In this document: one piece after another, positions 21,905 to 33,640 of the stretch | How the letters are laid out: every line of letters begins with the position of its first letter | Numbering within the stretch: position 1 is the stretch's first letter | Source: Breviolum minutum Mf 1.05b.01 | Lineage: Eukaryota > Sar > Dinophyceae > Suessiales > Symbiodiniaceae | Direction: 5' to 3' | DNA length: 64,000 nucleotides | Assembly (NCBI GenBank): GCA_000507305.1 | Contig: DF239095.1 | Coordinates: 250,800 to 314,799 of the forward strand | Position numbers and translations under genes: made by a program | The notes under the pieces: generated by a model | What the model was told of the DNA's origin: nothing | What the model saw: only the letters and a program-made list of their open reading frames with translations | Databases searched by the model: none

Positions 21905-23306
21905 TCACTCACTACGCAGTCGTTTCCTGCCATCTGTCGAATGAATGGTGATTATTTTCAATAACCTGCTCTCTGATTCGTCTCTGAAAGTATGTCTCAA
22001 TGACTCTGGTAATGTGATGCTCTTCAAAGATGTGCACCTTGCAATGGCACCGTCCCCAATGTGCGTAACAGACTCACTCATGGTGATGCTCATCAAAGAT
22101 GTGCACCCCGCAAAGGCACAAGCCCCGATGTGTGTCACAGACTCCCCCATGGTGATGCTTGTCAAAGATGTGCACCCCTCAAAGGCACTGTGGTCAATGT
22201 GCGTCACAGACTCGCCTATGGTGATGCTGGTCAAAGATGTGCAAGCCGCGAAGGCACGGTCCCAAATGTGCGTCACAGACTGACCCATGCTGATGCTCGT
22301 CAAAGATGTGCACCCCGAAAAGGCACCAATACCAATGTCCGTCACAGACTCCCCAACGGTAAGGCTCGTCAAAGATGTGCACTCTGAAAAGGTTTCGTTC
22401 CCAATTTGTGTCACAGATTCACCCATGCTGATGTTTGTCAAAGATGTGCACCCCGCAAAGGCCACTGGCCCCAATGNTGGCCCCAATGTGCGTCACAGAC
22501 TCGCCTATAGTGATGCTGTTCAAAGATGTGCAGTCTGCAAAGGCACTGTGCTCAATGTGCGTCACAGACTCACCCATTTTGATGCCCGTCAAAGATCTGC
22601 ACTCTGCAAAGGCACAGGCCCCAATGTGAGTCACAGACTCACCTATGATGATGCTCCTCAAAGATGTGCACTCTGCAAAGGCATCATGTTCAATGTGCGT
22701 CACAGATTCACCCATGCTGACGCTGCTCAAAGATCTGCACTCTGCAAATGCCCAGGCCCCAATGTGAGTCACAGACTCACCCACGGTAATGCTCCTCAAA
22801 GATGTGCACCTTGCAAAGGCATGGCACCCAATATGAGTCACAGACTCACCAATGCTGATGCTCATCAAAAATGCGCACCCCGCAAAGGCCCCTTCCCCAA
22901 TATGCGTCACCGAGCCTTTGATGGTGACCAAAACTAGTTGATTGCAGTTTTGGAAAGCATACCTGGAAATTTCTGTCAGGTTGCAGGGGATCTTTACCTC
23001 AAAAAATCTCTGGGTATGAATGTGATCGATGTCATCTTTCGTTGCAGCTTCCACTTCGTTCCTTGCGTATGCGACAGTCACTAGCGATTCTGTGCAAAAG
23101 AACCCTGCTGCGTCAAGTGTCTCAGCATCATCTATGATTGAGCAGTCTCGCAGCAGCTCCACTTTCAGGATTTTGCGCTCAATGGGATCTTGACATGGAT
23201 GCCTCTCAAGGAGCATCGCCTTCAACTCCCGAACAGTAGCCGTGATCGGAATGTCAAGGGTGATGACACCACCTTGTACGGTGTTCAACTTTACTTCACA
23301 AGACAT
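21905..23306 (-). CDS. Ubiquitin-like / BspA-type leucine-rich repeat protein B
   Basis: A paralogue of the gene at 16739-17945. The ATG at 23306 begins the same ubiquitin-like domain, with only a few replacements over about 110 residues. About fourteen 23-residue repeats follow against about ten in A, with consensus ESVTHIGxxAFxxCTSL, and the stop is at 21905. The expected length is about 462 residues once the N at 22476 and its duplicated 11-bp flanks are resolved; as assembled there is also one extra base next to the join. The N-terminal domain is better conserved than the array, as expected if repeats turn over by unequal exchange. The role is unknown; protein-protein binding is the family expectation. 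Confidence 0.87.
22465..22487. other. Assembly join: 11-bp duplicated flanks around a single N
   Basis: TGGCCCCAATG occurs on both sides of the N at 22476. The reading frame changes across it. Removing one copy, the N and one further base restores the repeat register, so the break is probably artificial. Confidence 0.85.
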
Positions 23307-23323
23307 GGCTGCAAAAGGAAGAT
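23307..23323 (-). promoter_or_regulatory. Splice acceptor immediately upstream of LRR gene B start
   Basis: The same pyrimidine-rich CAG followed by CC and the ATG is seen here as at 17946-17962. Conservation between paralogues in otherwise diverging flanks favours use as a cis or trans acceptor. Confidence 0.55.
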
Positions 23324-24016
23324 GGACCCGCGACTGTTTTCAGGCCAAGATTTGTTTTCGCACCTGGTGCTGTGGACTCCTACACTATGAAAGGAATCAA
23401 CACTTGGAGGAGGGGTGTATATTTTACTCAAACAGCAATTGGCTGATGATTCTTTTAAAAAAAGAATCAGAATCAGAGACAAAAAAAACTAAAATCCATC
23501 CAAAATCCAGCTGTTTGCTTCAGTTGTTGTTTCACTGTTTTGGTTGGTGATTTTGGTCATTCGCTTCGTGGAAATTTCCTGCAAAAAACAAGCCAGCTCG
23601 GAAAAATGCTGCTTTGATCCCAAGGCAAGGAAATGATGGGAATAGTTTTTGCACCAGAAACACGGGCTTTTAACAGATGTTTGTTACCACATGATTCGAT
23701 TTGTTTATACGTGCTATTGTTATTATATTGTTATTATATAAATGAAACCATCTCTTAGATACGACTTCATGATTACTAATTCCAATTATATATATATATA
23801 TACATATATATCTATTTCCCCCGCAACCCCGGGACAATGCTGTCATCTGTTTCCAACAGGAAGGTCACAAAATCACCCTGGAAAGCAGCCAAGGTACATC
23901 TTCAGTGAACTGCACGTTGGGATGCAGTAGGAGATCATGAAGATGATCTTCCCGAGCCCCTGGTGTTTGTCTGTTGCTTTGTTCATGCGAACATACATAC
24001 CCAAAATGATGGGCCG

Positions 24017-24260
24017 GAAGGAAAAGGTAACTAACCTCCCTTGAAAAATGGCATGTTTTTTGGTATCTATGTTAGATTTCTGGGGTGTGATGATGGTTTT
24101 GCTCATGCTTTTTTCTTCAACCCATCTTTTCGACAATTGTCTCAATTCAAATGGTGCTGGTTGAACCACCCAATTCTGCTGGTCAAATGAGAATGCTTTT
24201 TTCTGGTGAAATTGACCCTCCGGTAATCTTACATAGCTCGCTGGAAAAAAGTCCCCCTTT
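24017..24260. repeat. Fragments of F2 elements
   Basis: One half-element carries GTAACTAACCTCCCTTGAAA, and TATCTATGTTAGATTTCTGG some 50 bp on. A second fragment at 24213-24245 reads CCCTCCGGTAATCTTACATA, then GCTGGAAAAA as in the F2a copy at 27896. Both are degenerate. Confidence 0.45.
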
Positions 24261-24575
24261 CCCTTATAGGAAACGAATCTACAAATTCGTATCTTAGACA
24301 ACCAGCACATTTAAAAAAGACTTCAAAACTGACGCTCTCAAACGTCATCTCGATGATTGGGTTGTTTTTTAAACATTGAGCTCACAAAACGAAATCCCAC
24401 ACATTATCAAACAAATGCCAGCGTTCCCATGTCATCTGCAAGATTCTTTTTGGCGATTCTCAAGGTGCAAAAAGGTAATTAGTTTTGTTGGCAGGGTCGA
24501 TCAACTTATATTATAACTCCTTGTTGCTGGCGATGCTCATCGCAGCCTTAATAGATAGGGAATCCTTACACTTAC

Positions 24576-24717
24576 AATCGTTGTTTTGACGCCAAGAAAC
24601 CGGGTTGATGAGCTTATCCCCTAGAGAAACAGTGTGAGTTGATTCACCCGATCGCATCTCGACATCCACAGAGCTAAAAAGCTTGATCGACATACCAACA
24701 GCAGTCATCCTCTTTTC
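24576..24717 (-). CDS. Well-bounded 142-nt exon, gene unrecognised
   Basis: The acceptor TTATTTTTCAAG precedes 24717 and the donor GTAAGT follows 24576, both near-consensus. The exon reads KRMTAVGMSIKLFSSVDVEM at its start and VSLGDKLINPVSWRQNND at its end, phase 0 to 1. The fold is probably beta-rich, but I recognise no family. No neighbouring exon could be linked; it lies upstream of LRR gene B. Confidence 0.5.
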
Positions 24718-25598
24718 CTTGAAAAATAACAGCAAGGTGTAAACCTTCAAACACTCCTAAACGCCCAAAAGGAAAGGCTTTGTCTTCCAAGCATCCATTT
24801 TCAGGTGTGAACTGTTAGTTTCAGGGCCTTGAAACATGTCTTTCCTCTTACAACTTAATCTCGCTCAAAAGAAAAGTTATGAATCTATTGACATGCCCCT
24901 TCTCCAAGCTGAAGAGCCATCCCAGTGAATCATTGGAAATCTGCGAATCATGTGCCTTCAAAAATCTAAAGAAATACCCTCCCTTGAAATAAATCCAGCT
25001 CCTTTACCCCTGACAACGGATGGTTGGGAAGACGATGTTTTTCCCCTTTTTGGGATGGTATGTCCTGTCTGCTAAAGCTGTCTGTTACTTTCAGAGAGGG
25101 TCCACCAAAAACCAACCAAAAACAACCCACCACCCCAGCAACTCCACTCAATCCCGTCGCCTGCCATGAAGTGACATACTGAATGGGCTAAGTAATCCAT
25201 CTCGCCAAACATGGCATCCGTCCTTTCCTCCGCCTCGTTGTTCCTTGCCATCGATTGGTTCATACCTCGATTTTCCGACACAGGGTGAGGTTGTGACCCC
25301 CAACCCGAAGGAAAAGAAAACAGTCATGCATGAGAGTCGAATGTTATATCATTAGCACATTTTACTAACAAATGTCAAGTTACAAAAGGAATGATTTAGA
25401 AAGCCATCAAAAACGACACTCCAATGATGAGGCCATGTAAACAACCTTAACCCATCTGACATCAACAAAATGACAAATTGAAAAACAATTTAAAAACAAA
25501 AACTGATTCCTGGGCTCCCTCACGGAACACCAGCAGGAACACTGTTAAGCCTCGGTGGTTTCCACCCTTCCCCCTTTAACCCCCCTTTTCGCGATGCA

Positions 25599-25631
25599 TT
25601 GTCGAAGGTCGAGACCTGCGACCTTCGACAA
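25599..25631. other. Perfect 13-bp stem-loop
   Basis: TTGTCGAAGGTCG, loop AGACCTG, then CGACCTTCGACAA. All 13 pairs are perfect. It is not part of any F1-F7 element and lies 47 bp from an F3 element. No function is assigned. Confidence 0.75.
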
Positions 25632-25677
25632 AACCAACGAATGACAACCAGGAGCATTCCAACCATTTAGCAGAAGA

Positions 25678-25785
25678 TGTGGGGGTTTCCTAAAATGGTG
25701 GTACCCAACAACCATGGGTTTTCCTACTAAAAATGATCATTTTGGGGTGTTTTGGGGGTACCACCATTTAAGGAAACACCCATAT
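25678..25785. repeat. F3 inverted-repeat element, copy 2
   Basis: It is nearly identical to the copy at 20032-20134: the core CAACCATGG..TTTTCC, ACTAAAAATGATCATTTTGG and the ends GGGGGTTTCC and GGAAACACCC are shared. ATAT follows the right end. Confidence 0.8.
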
Positions 25786-26110
25786 ATCTCTTATGCAACC
25801 ATTTTCAGGTGATTTTCCAGCCAGGTCATGTTACACGGACTCCAGCCAGGACTCACCAAAAACAAAAAAAACGACTGGAGATTCTGCGGAATCTTTATCA
25901 TCACTTTATATATATATATATATACAAGCCATACCCTAGGGAGGATTCCCCCTCCCATGTTGCAAGGATTGTGACATTTCTTTCGGCTGATCAAGAAAAC
26001 ACACCTCTAAACTGCCACCACTGGGAGGCAGTAATGCATGTTGGAGTTAGCGCCGTACTCATATCATCCAAAAAGAACTTAGCAAATCTGGTAGGTTTAG
26101 GTATTGTACA

Positions 26111-26219
26111 TCCCCGAGGTTTAACAGCGAGCTTACCCCTGACAACTGGTGGTTGGAAGACAATCCTTTCCTAGTGGGAAGGTAACTTTTCAGGGTCTAT
26201 GTTAAACTTTGGGGGGTAG
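26111..26219. repeat. F2b inverted-repeat element, copy 2
   Basis: CCCCGAGGTTTAACAGCGAG at the left and TATGTTAAACTTTGGGGGG at the right form the terminal repeat. The core has CCCCTGACAACTGGTGGTTG then GAAGACAA, matching copy 1. Confidence 0.75.
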
Positions 26220-26439
26220 GTGTCGTGATCAAAATATAACCTCAGCCTCAGCAAAACTAAAATCATTAATTCCTAAACCCTAGCTTGGTAGATGAATATC
26301 CCCCGCATGAAACACTTCTCACGATTCAAAAAATTGGACATCATCAACATTGGTAGTGTCTAAAACCCTCCATTTTGGGAAATATATTCCCTGCAAATGC
26401 GAAAAATTTAGGCGAGACCCTGGAGAGAAATACTTATTT

Positions 26440-26619
26440 CCAGCAGTTCGCCCCTGAAAACTAACCTGCCCAAAGAGAAAGATCGTGTTTCAACCATCCA
26501 TTTTTAGGGGCTACACCCCGCAAAATCAACGGAAATGTGAGAAACATCGACCCAAACCACCAGTTTTTGGATTCCAGCGGTCAGTTTTCGGGGGGCGAAC
26601 TGTTAAACTTTGGGTGTGT
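26440..26619. repeat. Composite of two F2-type elements
   Basis: The left part has CAGTTCGCCCCTGAAAACTA and CAACCATCCATTTTTAGGGG; the right part has CCACCAGTTTTTGGATTCCA and GGGCGAACTGTTAAACTTTG. One element appears to have inserted into or recombined with another. Confidence 0.55.
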
Positions 26620-27015
26620 AAATGTACCCCCAACATCTCAATGGGTTTCATCTTTGGTGACTTGGTCGATGTAGCATGGGGACAAATCGAAACCGCTGTT
26701 GGACAGTTCATCCTGGTGATTTCGGCTTGGAATAATTATGACGCAAACGGCGTCATTTGTTTAGGATATTTGCACGGTCAACTGGTGCTTGAATAGTTCC
26801 GGAGATATCAAATAAGAATAAGATATATATACTTAGATTGTATATATAACATATGTATATACTGTATATAGTAGATAGACATCTATGTTGAAGGCTTGTA
26901 TAAACATACCCTAGATTCTACATGTTGTCCGTTCACATTTGCACAGTGACCCATACGGATATTTACTGTCAGACTCCAAATATTGGATCTAAGATATCCG
27001 CTCGTGTTGATAACT

Positions 27016-27016
27016 T

Positions 27017-27086
<70 letters not shown>

Positions 27087-27097
27087 ACATCAACATC
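27016..27097. repeat. (ATC)n microsatellite
   Basis: About 24 ATC units, grading into AACATC at the right. An F5 fragment starts 14 bp further on (27111-27170). Confidence 0.95.
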
Positions 27098-27713
27098 ACT
27101 TGGAACTACCCCCCACCCAAGATGCCAGTCACCACCAGGATTATTCCATTTTTAGTAGAGAATCCCTATATATTAATATATCACACAAAGTTCACCACAA
27201 ACCTTCACCGTACCACATGGGCCACCCCACTGCCAAGCATGGACAAACCTCGGACTCCCAATTGTGGGACCCCAATATATAATGGTAAGCGGGACCCATA
27301 CTACCATACCATTCCCATACCATTAGGGATTCGAACATGGGAGCTAAAACCCCCGCCCGTCTAGGCTGAAGCTATGTAGCCTCAAGAGTGTGGTGTTTTT
27401 CCGGGGAGATTCCGCCTATAACAACATGGTACAGCCAACTAACTTGCAACATAACACCACTAACTTGCACCAAACTTGCAAGATCCTCTTTAAAAACTGG
27501 CCAACACACAACACAACTTCTGAAAAACGGTAAGGTGAAAAAAATCATCCTCCAACCATGGGAAAAATGCAAAACCACCACCACCGCCTGAAGATCTCTG
27601 GATCTGCGTTCCAAGGCGCCACTGGTGGAGGTTTCAATGCGCGTGTAATCATAGCGTCTTTGCCTCTGAAGAAAATTCAACGTTGAAATCGTGAGACGAC
27701 CCGGAATTTTATT

Positions 27714-27735
27714 GGTGATGATGATAAGGAGGAGG

Positions 27736-27790
<55 letters not shown>
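27714..27790. repeat. (GAT)n microsatellite
   Basis: The GAT array is the complement of the other ATC arrays, with an internal AAGGAGGAGGAG interruption near its left end. Confidence 0.93.
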
Positions 27791-27791
<1 letters not shown>

Positions 27792-27895
27792 GGACGGTAC
27801 AGGATAGATTCATGCCCAGTCTTTGTCACAGTAGTGGCAGTCATGTTGAGATGGCGCTGCTTCAAACATGAAAAGATGCTTGAACATGTTAATCA

Positions 27896-28003
27896 CCCTC
27901 CGGTAAACTAACATAGCTGGCTGGAAAAATCCCCATCTTTCCTGGCAAACACTTTCAAAATGGTGCATTTTCCGTTGCTATGCTAGTTAGTTTACCGGAG
28001 TGC
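27896..28003. repeat. F2a inverted-repeat element, copy 3
   Basis: CACCCTCCGGTAAACTAACA then TAGC at the left, and GCTATG..TTAGTTTACCGGAG at the right. It is very close to the copy at 35652-35758, so this subfamily is probably young. Confidence 0.8.
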
Positions 28004-28099
28004 AATCACAGCCTTCGGTACTATGAGATCACATTGGATGAACAAACAGCCAGTGAAACCAGTCCAACAAAAGACATGATCAGAAACCTCGTGGTAGCT

Positions 28100-29190
28100 T
28101 CATCGCTCCCCATTGTGAAGAGGCGACATACCCCTAGCTTCATATAGCTCAGTTCCATGTATCGGTTCGCCAAGATCCCTTTCCTTCTAGACTATTGCAC
28201 TAATCATACCTGGATTCTCGCCCCAAACTCAAGTGAAAACATTGTTGTCCAAGGCACACATAGTACAGAAGACACAAAAATATGAGATAGACAGCCTTGG
28301 CGTCGATTCGAGAATCTGCGAATGCGAGAATCTGTCCCATTCTGTTGGCATGCTGTTTTTCAATCAACTCTGGTTGACTCAACATCCAAGAAGAAACACA
28401 AAGCCATTGGCTAGGTATATATATATATATATTCCTGATGGTACGTGACGGTACTTGGCATCACCCACTGCGGTGTGTTTTGGATATGTAATTGGTTTTT
28501 CAACTCATCATCTCGCCATCATCCGCTCATCTGCTCACCCAAATCTGACCCAAGTGGCAGAGCTGGCCATCAAATGTCGATTGATGCCACCCCACCAGTA
28601 GAAGAGCGTTTCCCATGCTCCCTTTCTGTAGCGAATCATCACCGCACCGCAGGTGACGACCCAGCCGCAGGTGAAATACCCGGTGTTTAGATAAAATCCC
28701 CGAAGAGTCGGTTGGTGATGGTGGGCTGGTTGTGATGGTGCTTCAAGTGGTTCAGGTGGTTCAGGCTAGGCTTGCAGGCTTCAATGGGTTTGAAATTGCC
28801 TAAAAAGAGACAAAAAGAACATTGCTGCTTCATCTCTGAAATTTCTACATCTATCGCAACAACTGTTTGTCTTCGGTGGTCAAATACAACTTGTATGTGA
28901 CCAGTTTGAAAGAAGTTCGAAGTGAATTGCTGATAAAAAGTCATGGACCAAACAAGTACAAATATAAGGTGCTAGTATGTGCTAGTGCTTCTCTTTAGAA
29001 CCTCTTCTTCATTCATGAATCCAGCCAGAATCTACAAACATTGCGGAAGGTGCTTTCCATAAAAAAAATCCAAGAAGAATTCAACAGAGTTCACTCGAAG
29101 CTCATGCCAATCTTTGCCACGCATAAAACTTTCAGCCAACTTGAACGCCCAGAAGAGATTCGAGTACCCCCCCTTTTTTATGGCAAATCT
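28100..29190. other. Spacer, one ambiguous coding patch
   Basis: At 28540-28690 both strands are open; the plus frame reads SDPSGRAGHQMSIDATPPVE up to a stop, and the minus frame is similar in quality. I cannot choose, and no splice borders settle it. The rest is non-coding. Confidence 0.3.
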
Positions 29191-29477
29191 CGAGCCATCA
29201 CCTGCATATTTTTTCCATAGATTTCTCTAGAAATCTCTTCACTCTCGGATTTTTCACAATTGAATCTTTTGCCCAACAAAATAGAGTGCTGTGTCCTTGG
29301 AGCAAACACGCATAGCAAAGCCTTCGGTATTTGTCAATGGATAACGCGACACATCTGGGAAGAGACTTTGATTCATGGGATCTTGGTGAGCTCCCACGGA
29401 ACACAACATGCTGGCATAGAAGAAACGTTGATTCGTCGCGTGAAAATCATATCACAAATACTTCAAACCAACCCAGT

Positions 29478-29572
29478 TCAGTTGATGCGTCTTGACCATG
29501 TCATTGTGGTATCTCCACCAACGAGCTGCCCAAATATGTCAATGCCGAGGCTCCCGACATCTTGTGCCACAT
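29478..29572 (-). CDS. Possible terminal exon, gene unrecognised
   Basis: After an AAACAG acceptor the frame DVAQDVGSLGIDIFGQLVGG runs to a TGA at 29478-29480. A further open stretch at about 29270-29400 reads QSLFPDVSRYPLTNTEGFAM. They lie downstream of the membrane protein stop codon, so they would belong to another transcript. Confidence 0.33.
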
Positions 29573-29657
29573 CTGTTTCTTTTTTCGGGCATCTTTTTTC
29601 TGACCCAAAAATAGAGGGTTTTTAGTGCCAGGTTTCAACAAAAATACTCACCACGCT

Positions 29658-31919
29658 TCAAGGTATCCTTGATGTTTTTTCATCTTCATCAACCAAAGCA
29701 TCCAACTCCACACCCAAGGTCGTGATCCGCTCCTCATCCACAGGTTGTTCTTGTTCCGACTTTTTGTTGGGTGCAAAGGCATTGATTTCACCAAAGGTTT
29801 TGAAGAAATAGGGCTCCAATAAGGCCACGCAACTGAGTAAAGAAGCCTGAAAACACCAGAAAGAACCCCACTCTGGACCCAAGAACAAGATGAGAAGTTG
29901 CGCATTGAGACCAATTGCAGCCAAAGTGGGCAAAACATAGGAAGGCCGCGATGACAAGAAGCCACCAAGGCTTGAAATCATGTAGAGAAGCAAATTTCCA
30001 GCAGACAACATCTTGCCCAAGAAACTTCCCAATATCCCTGGTAGCAAATGATATTGCATGTTAAGTACTGGCCAAATTTGATGACTCCATGGTCCTTTAT
30101 AAGTACATTTTGAAGTCATCCAACCCATCTGTCCGAAAGTTTGAACCATGATACCACCAAGTCCACAGATACAGGCCATAATGAAAAAATAGCAGACCAT
30201 TCGTTTCTCTTCACCACTTGTTGTTCCTTGCCTCGGCATTTACATTGATCTGGCGGACAAAAAAGTCGATGAGCGAAGATGTTTTTGTTGCGTAATGCAT
30301 AAACCTCAACATAACATGAACATTGAGGAACATATACTGTCTAGGAACAGATAGTAACAAGCATATCAACATATATCAACATATGTCAACACATATTAAG
30401 ATATATCAACTCTACATATGTGTATATGTATAAAGATATATATATATATGTACATGCATACATACATGAAGGCCAAATGAGACCATATCATCTTCGGGTC
30501 CAACTGCGATCAGCTACTCTCAAAAAATCTCAGGCACCCAGCGGTAATTCACCCAACTTCTAGTATTATGCATGCTACGAAACAGACCCAATCTGGGGTC
30601 CCAAATTTGAGGAAATTCCAATCCTCCGATTTGAGATGTCCAATCATTTTCAAGCACCTCGATTTTTTGTGCCCATATTTACACCTCCAACAAATTCTTT
30701 GCTCAACCCTGACCTCCTTTTGAACTTCACCACCACAACAACCAAAAAAAACAGAAAAACAGAAACAAAGAAATCCGGACTCCAGCTTTGTGCTGTATAA
30801 AAACAAGCTACATCAAAGGTTGCACGCTGATCCAAGCTGGTACTGCACAGACCAGATAGGTCACCAGTGCTGAGGTATTTTGATTGATAACATCGCAGTC
30901 AGTGGCAGATGTACCCAGGTGGAACCACAAAATCACCTACCAGCCAGATGGGTTGAGAAACAAAAACGATGGAGGCCCACAACCTTAAGGGGTTCAGTTT
31001 GTTTAAAAAAGAGAGAAATGCAATAGTGAAAGTACCAACTAGGGAGTTCGAAATGAACCAGTCAGAAGTCCACAAAATGCTCTGAAAATAGCACGGTTTT
31101 TGAATAAAAAATACATGTGGTTTTATTTTCTATTGTGTTCTAGATTCTATAGATTAGATATCGTGTACAGTCTCTTTTGTAGAATATTTGCTTTAGCAAT
31201 ATGTACAGGATCATTTCCCCAAAGATGGTCGACCTGACCCCCTTCCCCCAAACATACCCCCCTTAGAAACAAGGGTTTAATAAGGCTTGATTAAGGAAAA
31301 CCAATGGATAATAGGCCCTGATCACAAGGCCCTTCTTTCTGGCGGGGGAACTTTGTCCGGGGTCTGGGTTGACTCGCCATCATTCTCCTAGTTGCAGGGA
31401 TGGAAATAAACATAACCCTGCGTAACGTCTCAAAATTCCCCAGCAAAAATTGGACGTAAAAAAACAACCCCGAAAACGAACTCACGCCTTGCTTGAAGCC
31501 GTTTCGATGCATCTTCCAAGGCCCATCATTTGGATGGTATTAATTTGTCTCAACTTTGAAAGATCTTCAAGTCTTCCAGTGCCAATTTTGTGTGTTCCAG
31601 AAATCTCCGAGGAAGCATGCCCAACAGCGAGATGTTAAGGAAAGCCAACAAAAAAACTGCTTCCGTAATCTAGAATTGAAAGAAATGAAGAAAAAAAGTT
31701 CGTCGTCAGTCTCTTTTAGAATGTCTAGAAGGTTCATCATCTGGAGTGCAGACTTCCAACCCCTCTCTTCCCAGGATTTTCTTTGAAACGAGTCACCTGT
31801 AGCCACTCTTGCAAAACTAGGGGCAATATCAGTAAAGCATTTGGCCTGTCATAGCGCCTACCACGGTAGACCAAGACACAACAGCACAGTGTTTCCAACG
31901 ATGCGGCCAGCAGAGTAAT
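29658..31919 (-). CDS. Multi-pass membrane protein, partial (at least two exons)
   Basis: The last exon (about 29658-30232, stop at 29658) has several hydrophobic segments such as VCYFFIMACICGLGGIMV and GNLLLYMISSLGGFLSS, a conserved-looking CTYKGPWSHQIWP, and an acidic C-tail. An upstream exon at 31797-31919 (123 nt, phase 0-0, donor GTGACT) reads LILPLVLQEWLQ at its end and is also membrane-like. The pattern hydrophobic - CTYxGPxxHxIW - hydrophobic reminds me of an uncharacterised membrane family in algae and large DNA viruses (DUF5765-like), recalled and not verified. A third candidate piece at about 31575-31660 (LGMLPRRFLEHTKLALEDL) lies between them. The start codon is not located. Confidence 0.5.
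30361..30412. repeat. Degenerate ATATATCAAC tandem repeat
   Basis: Five to six imperfect 10-mers close to ATATATCAAC, followed by TA-rich sequence to 30465. It lies between the two exons of the membrane protein gene. Confidence 0.7.
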
Positions 31920-31999
31920 CTCCAGTGACCAACACATGGCGACCAATGTTCAAGTTTCATGCTTTGGATGTAGTAATCTGTTGAGACTCGACCCGTCGA

Positions 32000-33640
32000 A
32001 GTTTTGAAGCAGTCTATCCCTGTGGATTTGTTGGATTTGTTTTTGTTTCTTTCCCTTCCTTGTTAAGGGGCCTCGTTGGGGGGGCGTAGGTTCAGTATTC
32101 TATCCAAACAAAGACTGATAATTCATGGACATGGTTTTCATTGAAAGGAAGTTTTTTCCGTGCAATTATATGCATATATTGAACACATATCTATGCACGC
32201 AATACATATGTACAGTTCCTCTATATATGTGTATCTAAACATATAAAAAAGTGTGATATATATATATATATATATATGCATTTGTATAGCTACCACCTAT
32301 GGCAGTAAAACTCTGTCACTGGTTCCATATGCATCAGCAATACTGGAAACAACTAGGCCGGATATCTCTTATGAAGCTCATTGAGCCAGGACATAGTGGA
32401 AAAAAGATGTTGTTTGATTTGATGAAATCCTGGTTGTTTTTAGTAGGGATCCTTTCCCTTGTGTTTCCTATGAAACAGGCTAGTAATCCATTACTGTATA
32501 TATTTCAAAACCCATAAACAACCAAGGTTTTTTCACTGACACCGTTGGAAATCTAAAAATGCACTCCAGTTGCATCTACAACCATCCCGCACCAATACTT
32601 GCAGTGAATCCTGAATTGGACAGTCAAAAAAACACAAAAATTGCGATCTAAAGTGGGAAATTGGTGAAAATTCTGAATGATATTCCAAAATGGTCATTCT
32701 ATAGTTTGAAGGACTTGAATGTCCAGTCTTTTCGCATTCCCCCTAATCTTCTTGGCGTGTTTTTTCCTCGCCATGGTTTTCCCCAAGGACTGTGAGGACT
32801 CCCTCAAAACATATCGATATTCCTGGTGAGTTTGAAGAAAAAGAAAGGTAAAATCAATTGAAAACATCTGCTATCAGGCTATCAGGTGCTTCATCCATTT
32901 CAAGAACAAAAGACTGACACCAACGTGATCATATAACCTGTGTGTTAGTGTTTCCTTCCAAAAAAAAACGAAGTAAAATGGCATTTCGCGAGGATTGAAA
33001 GGGATGCTATTCAGTTGGATGACAAACAAATCTCGATCTGTGTAAGTCTCTCTATTGCTAAGCAGGTGGTGGTGTTTCTTTAAATATCATGGGCCGGAAA
33101 GAAACCGGAAACCTGCTAAGACCATATCTTGGGGCATGCTGTTCAACCCTGATTCACAAGTGGGTTGAACAAATCTATGCATCTTTCTGAAGTGAAACAA
33201 CCCTATTAGCCTTTATTATGTAGCGTCAACCAGTATTTTGGCAGGACCCAAACCATATCCATCAAAATCGATTTTTGAAACCATTTCAAACACAAAGAAA
33301 ATACACTTAAGTTACGATAGGGTTCTGCTCCTAAATTCATGAAGTTAAGCTTCACTAGAAACAGAAGGGAAATGAACTACATAGATAATACTAAAGACTT
33401 GTTTGGGAACCGACAGACATCACCGCTGTACGTTGCCTTGGTTCTTGGGAACGACCAACCACTTAGCCACTTTTTTTCAGAACAGGATGTAGTCTTGTGG
33501 ACTGCTTGAATGATCTTACGACTTGGTATGTGATTTTTGCCTAAGCATCGTTGGTATCACCCACCAGAGTTATTCCAGGTGGAAACGATAAACCTCAACT
33601 ACAATCACCAGGTTTTTAGTGTTTAAGTGGGGCTTTGCCA
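32000..33640. other. Long stretch without supported genes
   Basis: There is a (TA)n run at 32256-32277 and generally AT-rich sequence. I see no protein-like frame with splice borders and none of the F1-F7 elements in recognisable form. Confidence 0.5.

Larger units (their letters stand above)
21830..23627. repeat. Segmental duplication, copy B (LRR gene plus flanks)
   Basis: This is the direct repeat of 16660-18291. It is longer mainly because its LRR array has about four more 69-bp units. Confidence 0.85.
24980..26110. other. Non-coding stretch with decayed elements
   Basis: A degenerate F2 element with the phrase AACGGATGGTTGGGAAGACG lies at 24982-25100. The remainder, apart from the hairpin at 25599 and the F3 element at 25678, has no exon I can support. 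A TA run lies at 25905-25925. Confidence 0.45.

Noticed and set aside
21945-22937. Long plus-strand frames across LRR gene B
   Set aside because: Same cause: the antisense of a 69-bp coding repeat.
26922-27282. Poly-serine and poly-histidine frames
   Set aside because: Translation of an (ATC)n microsatellite.
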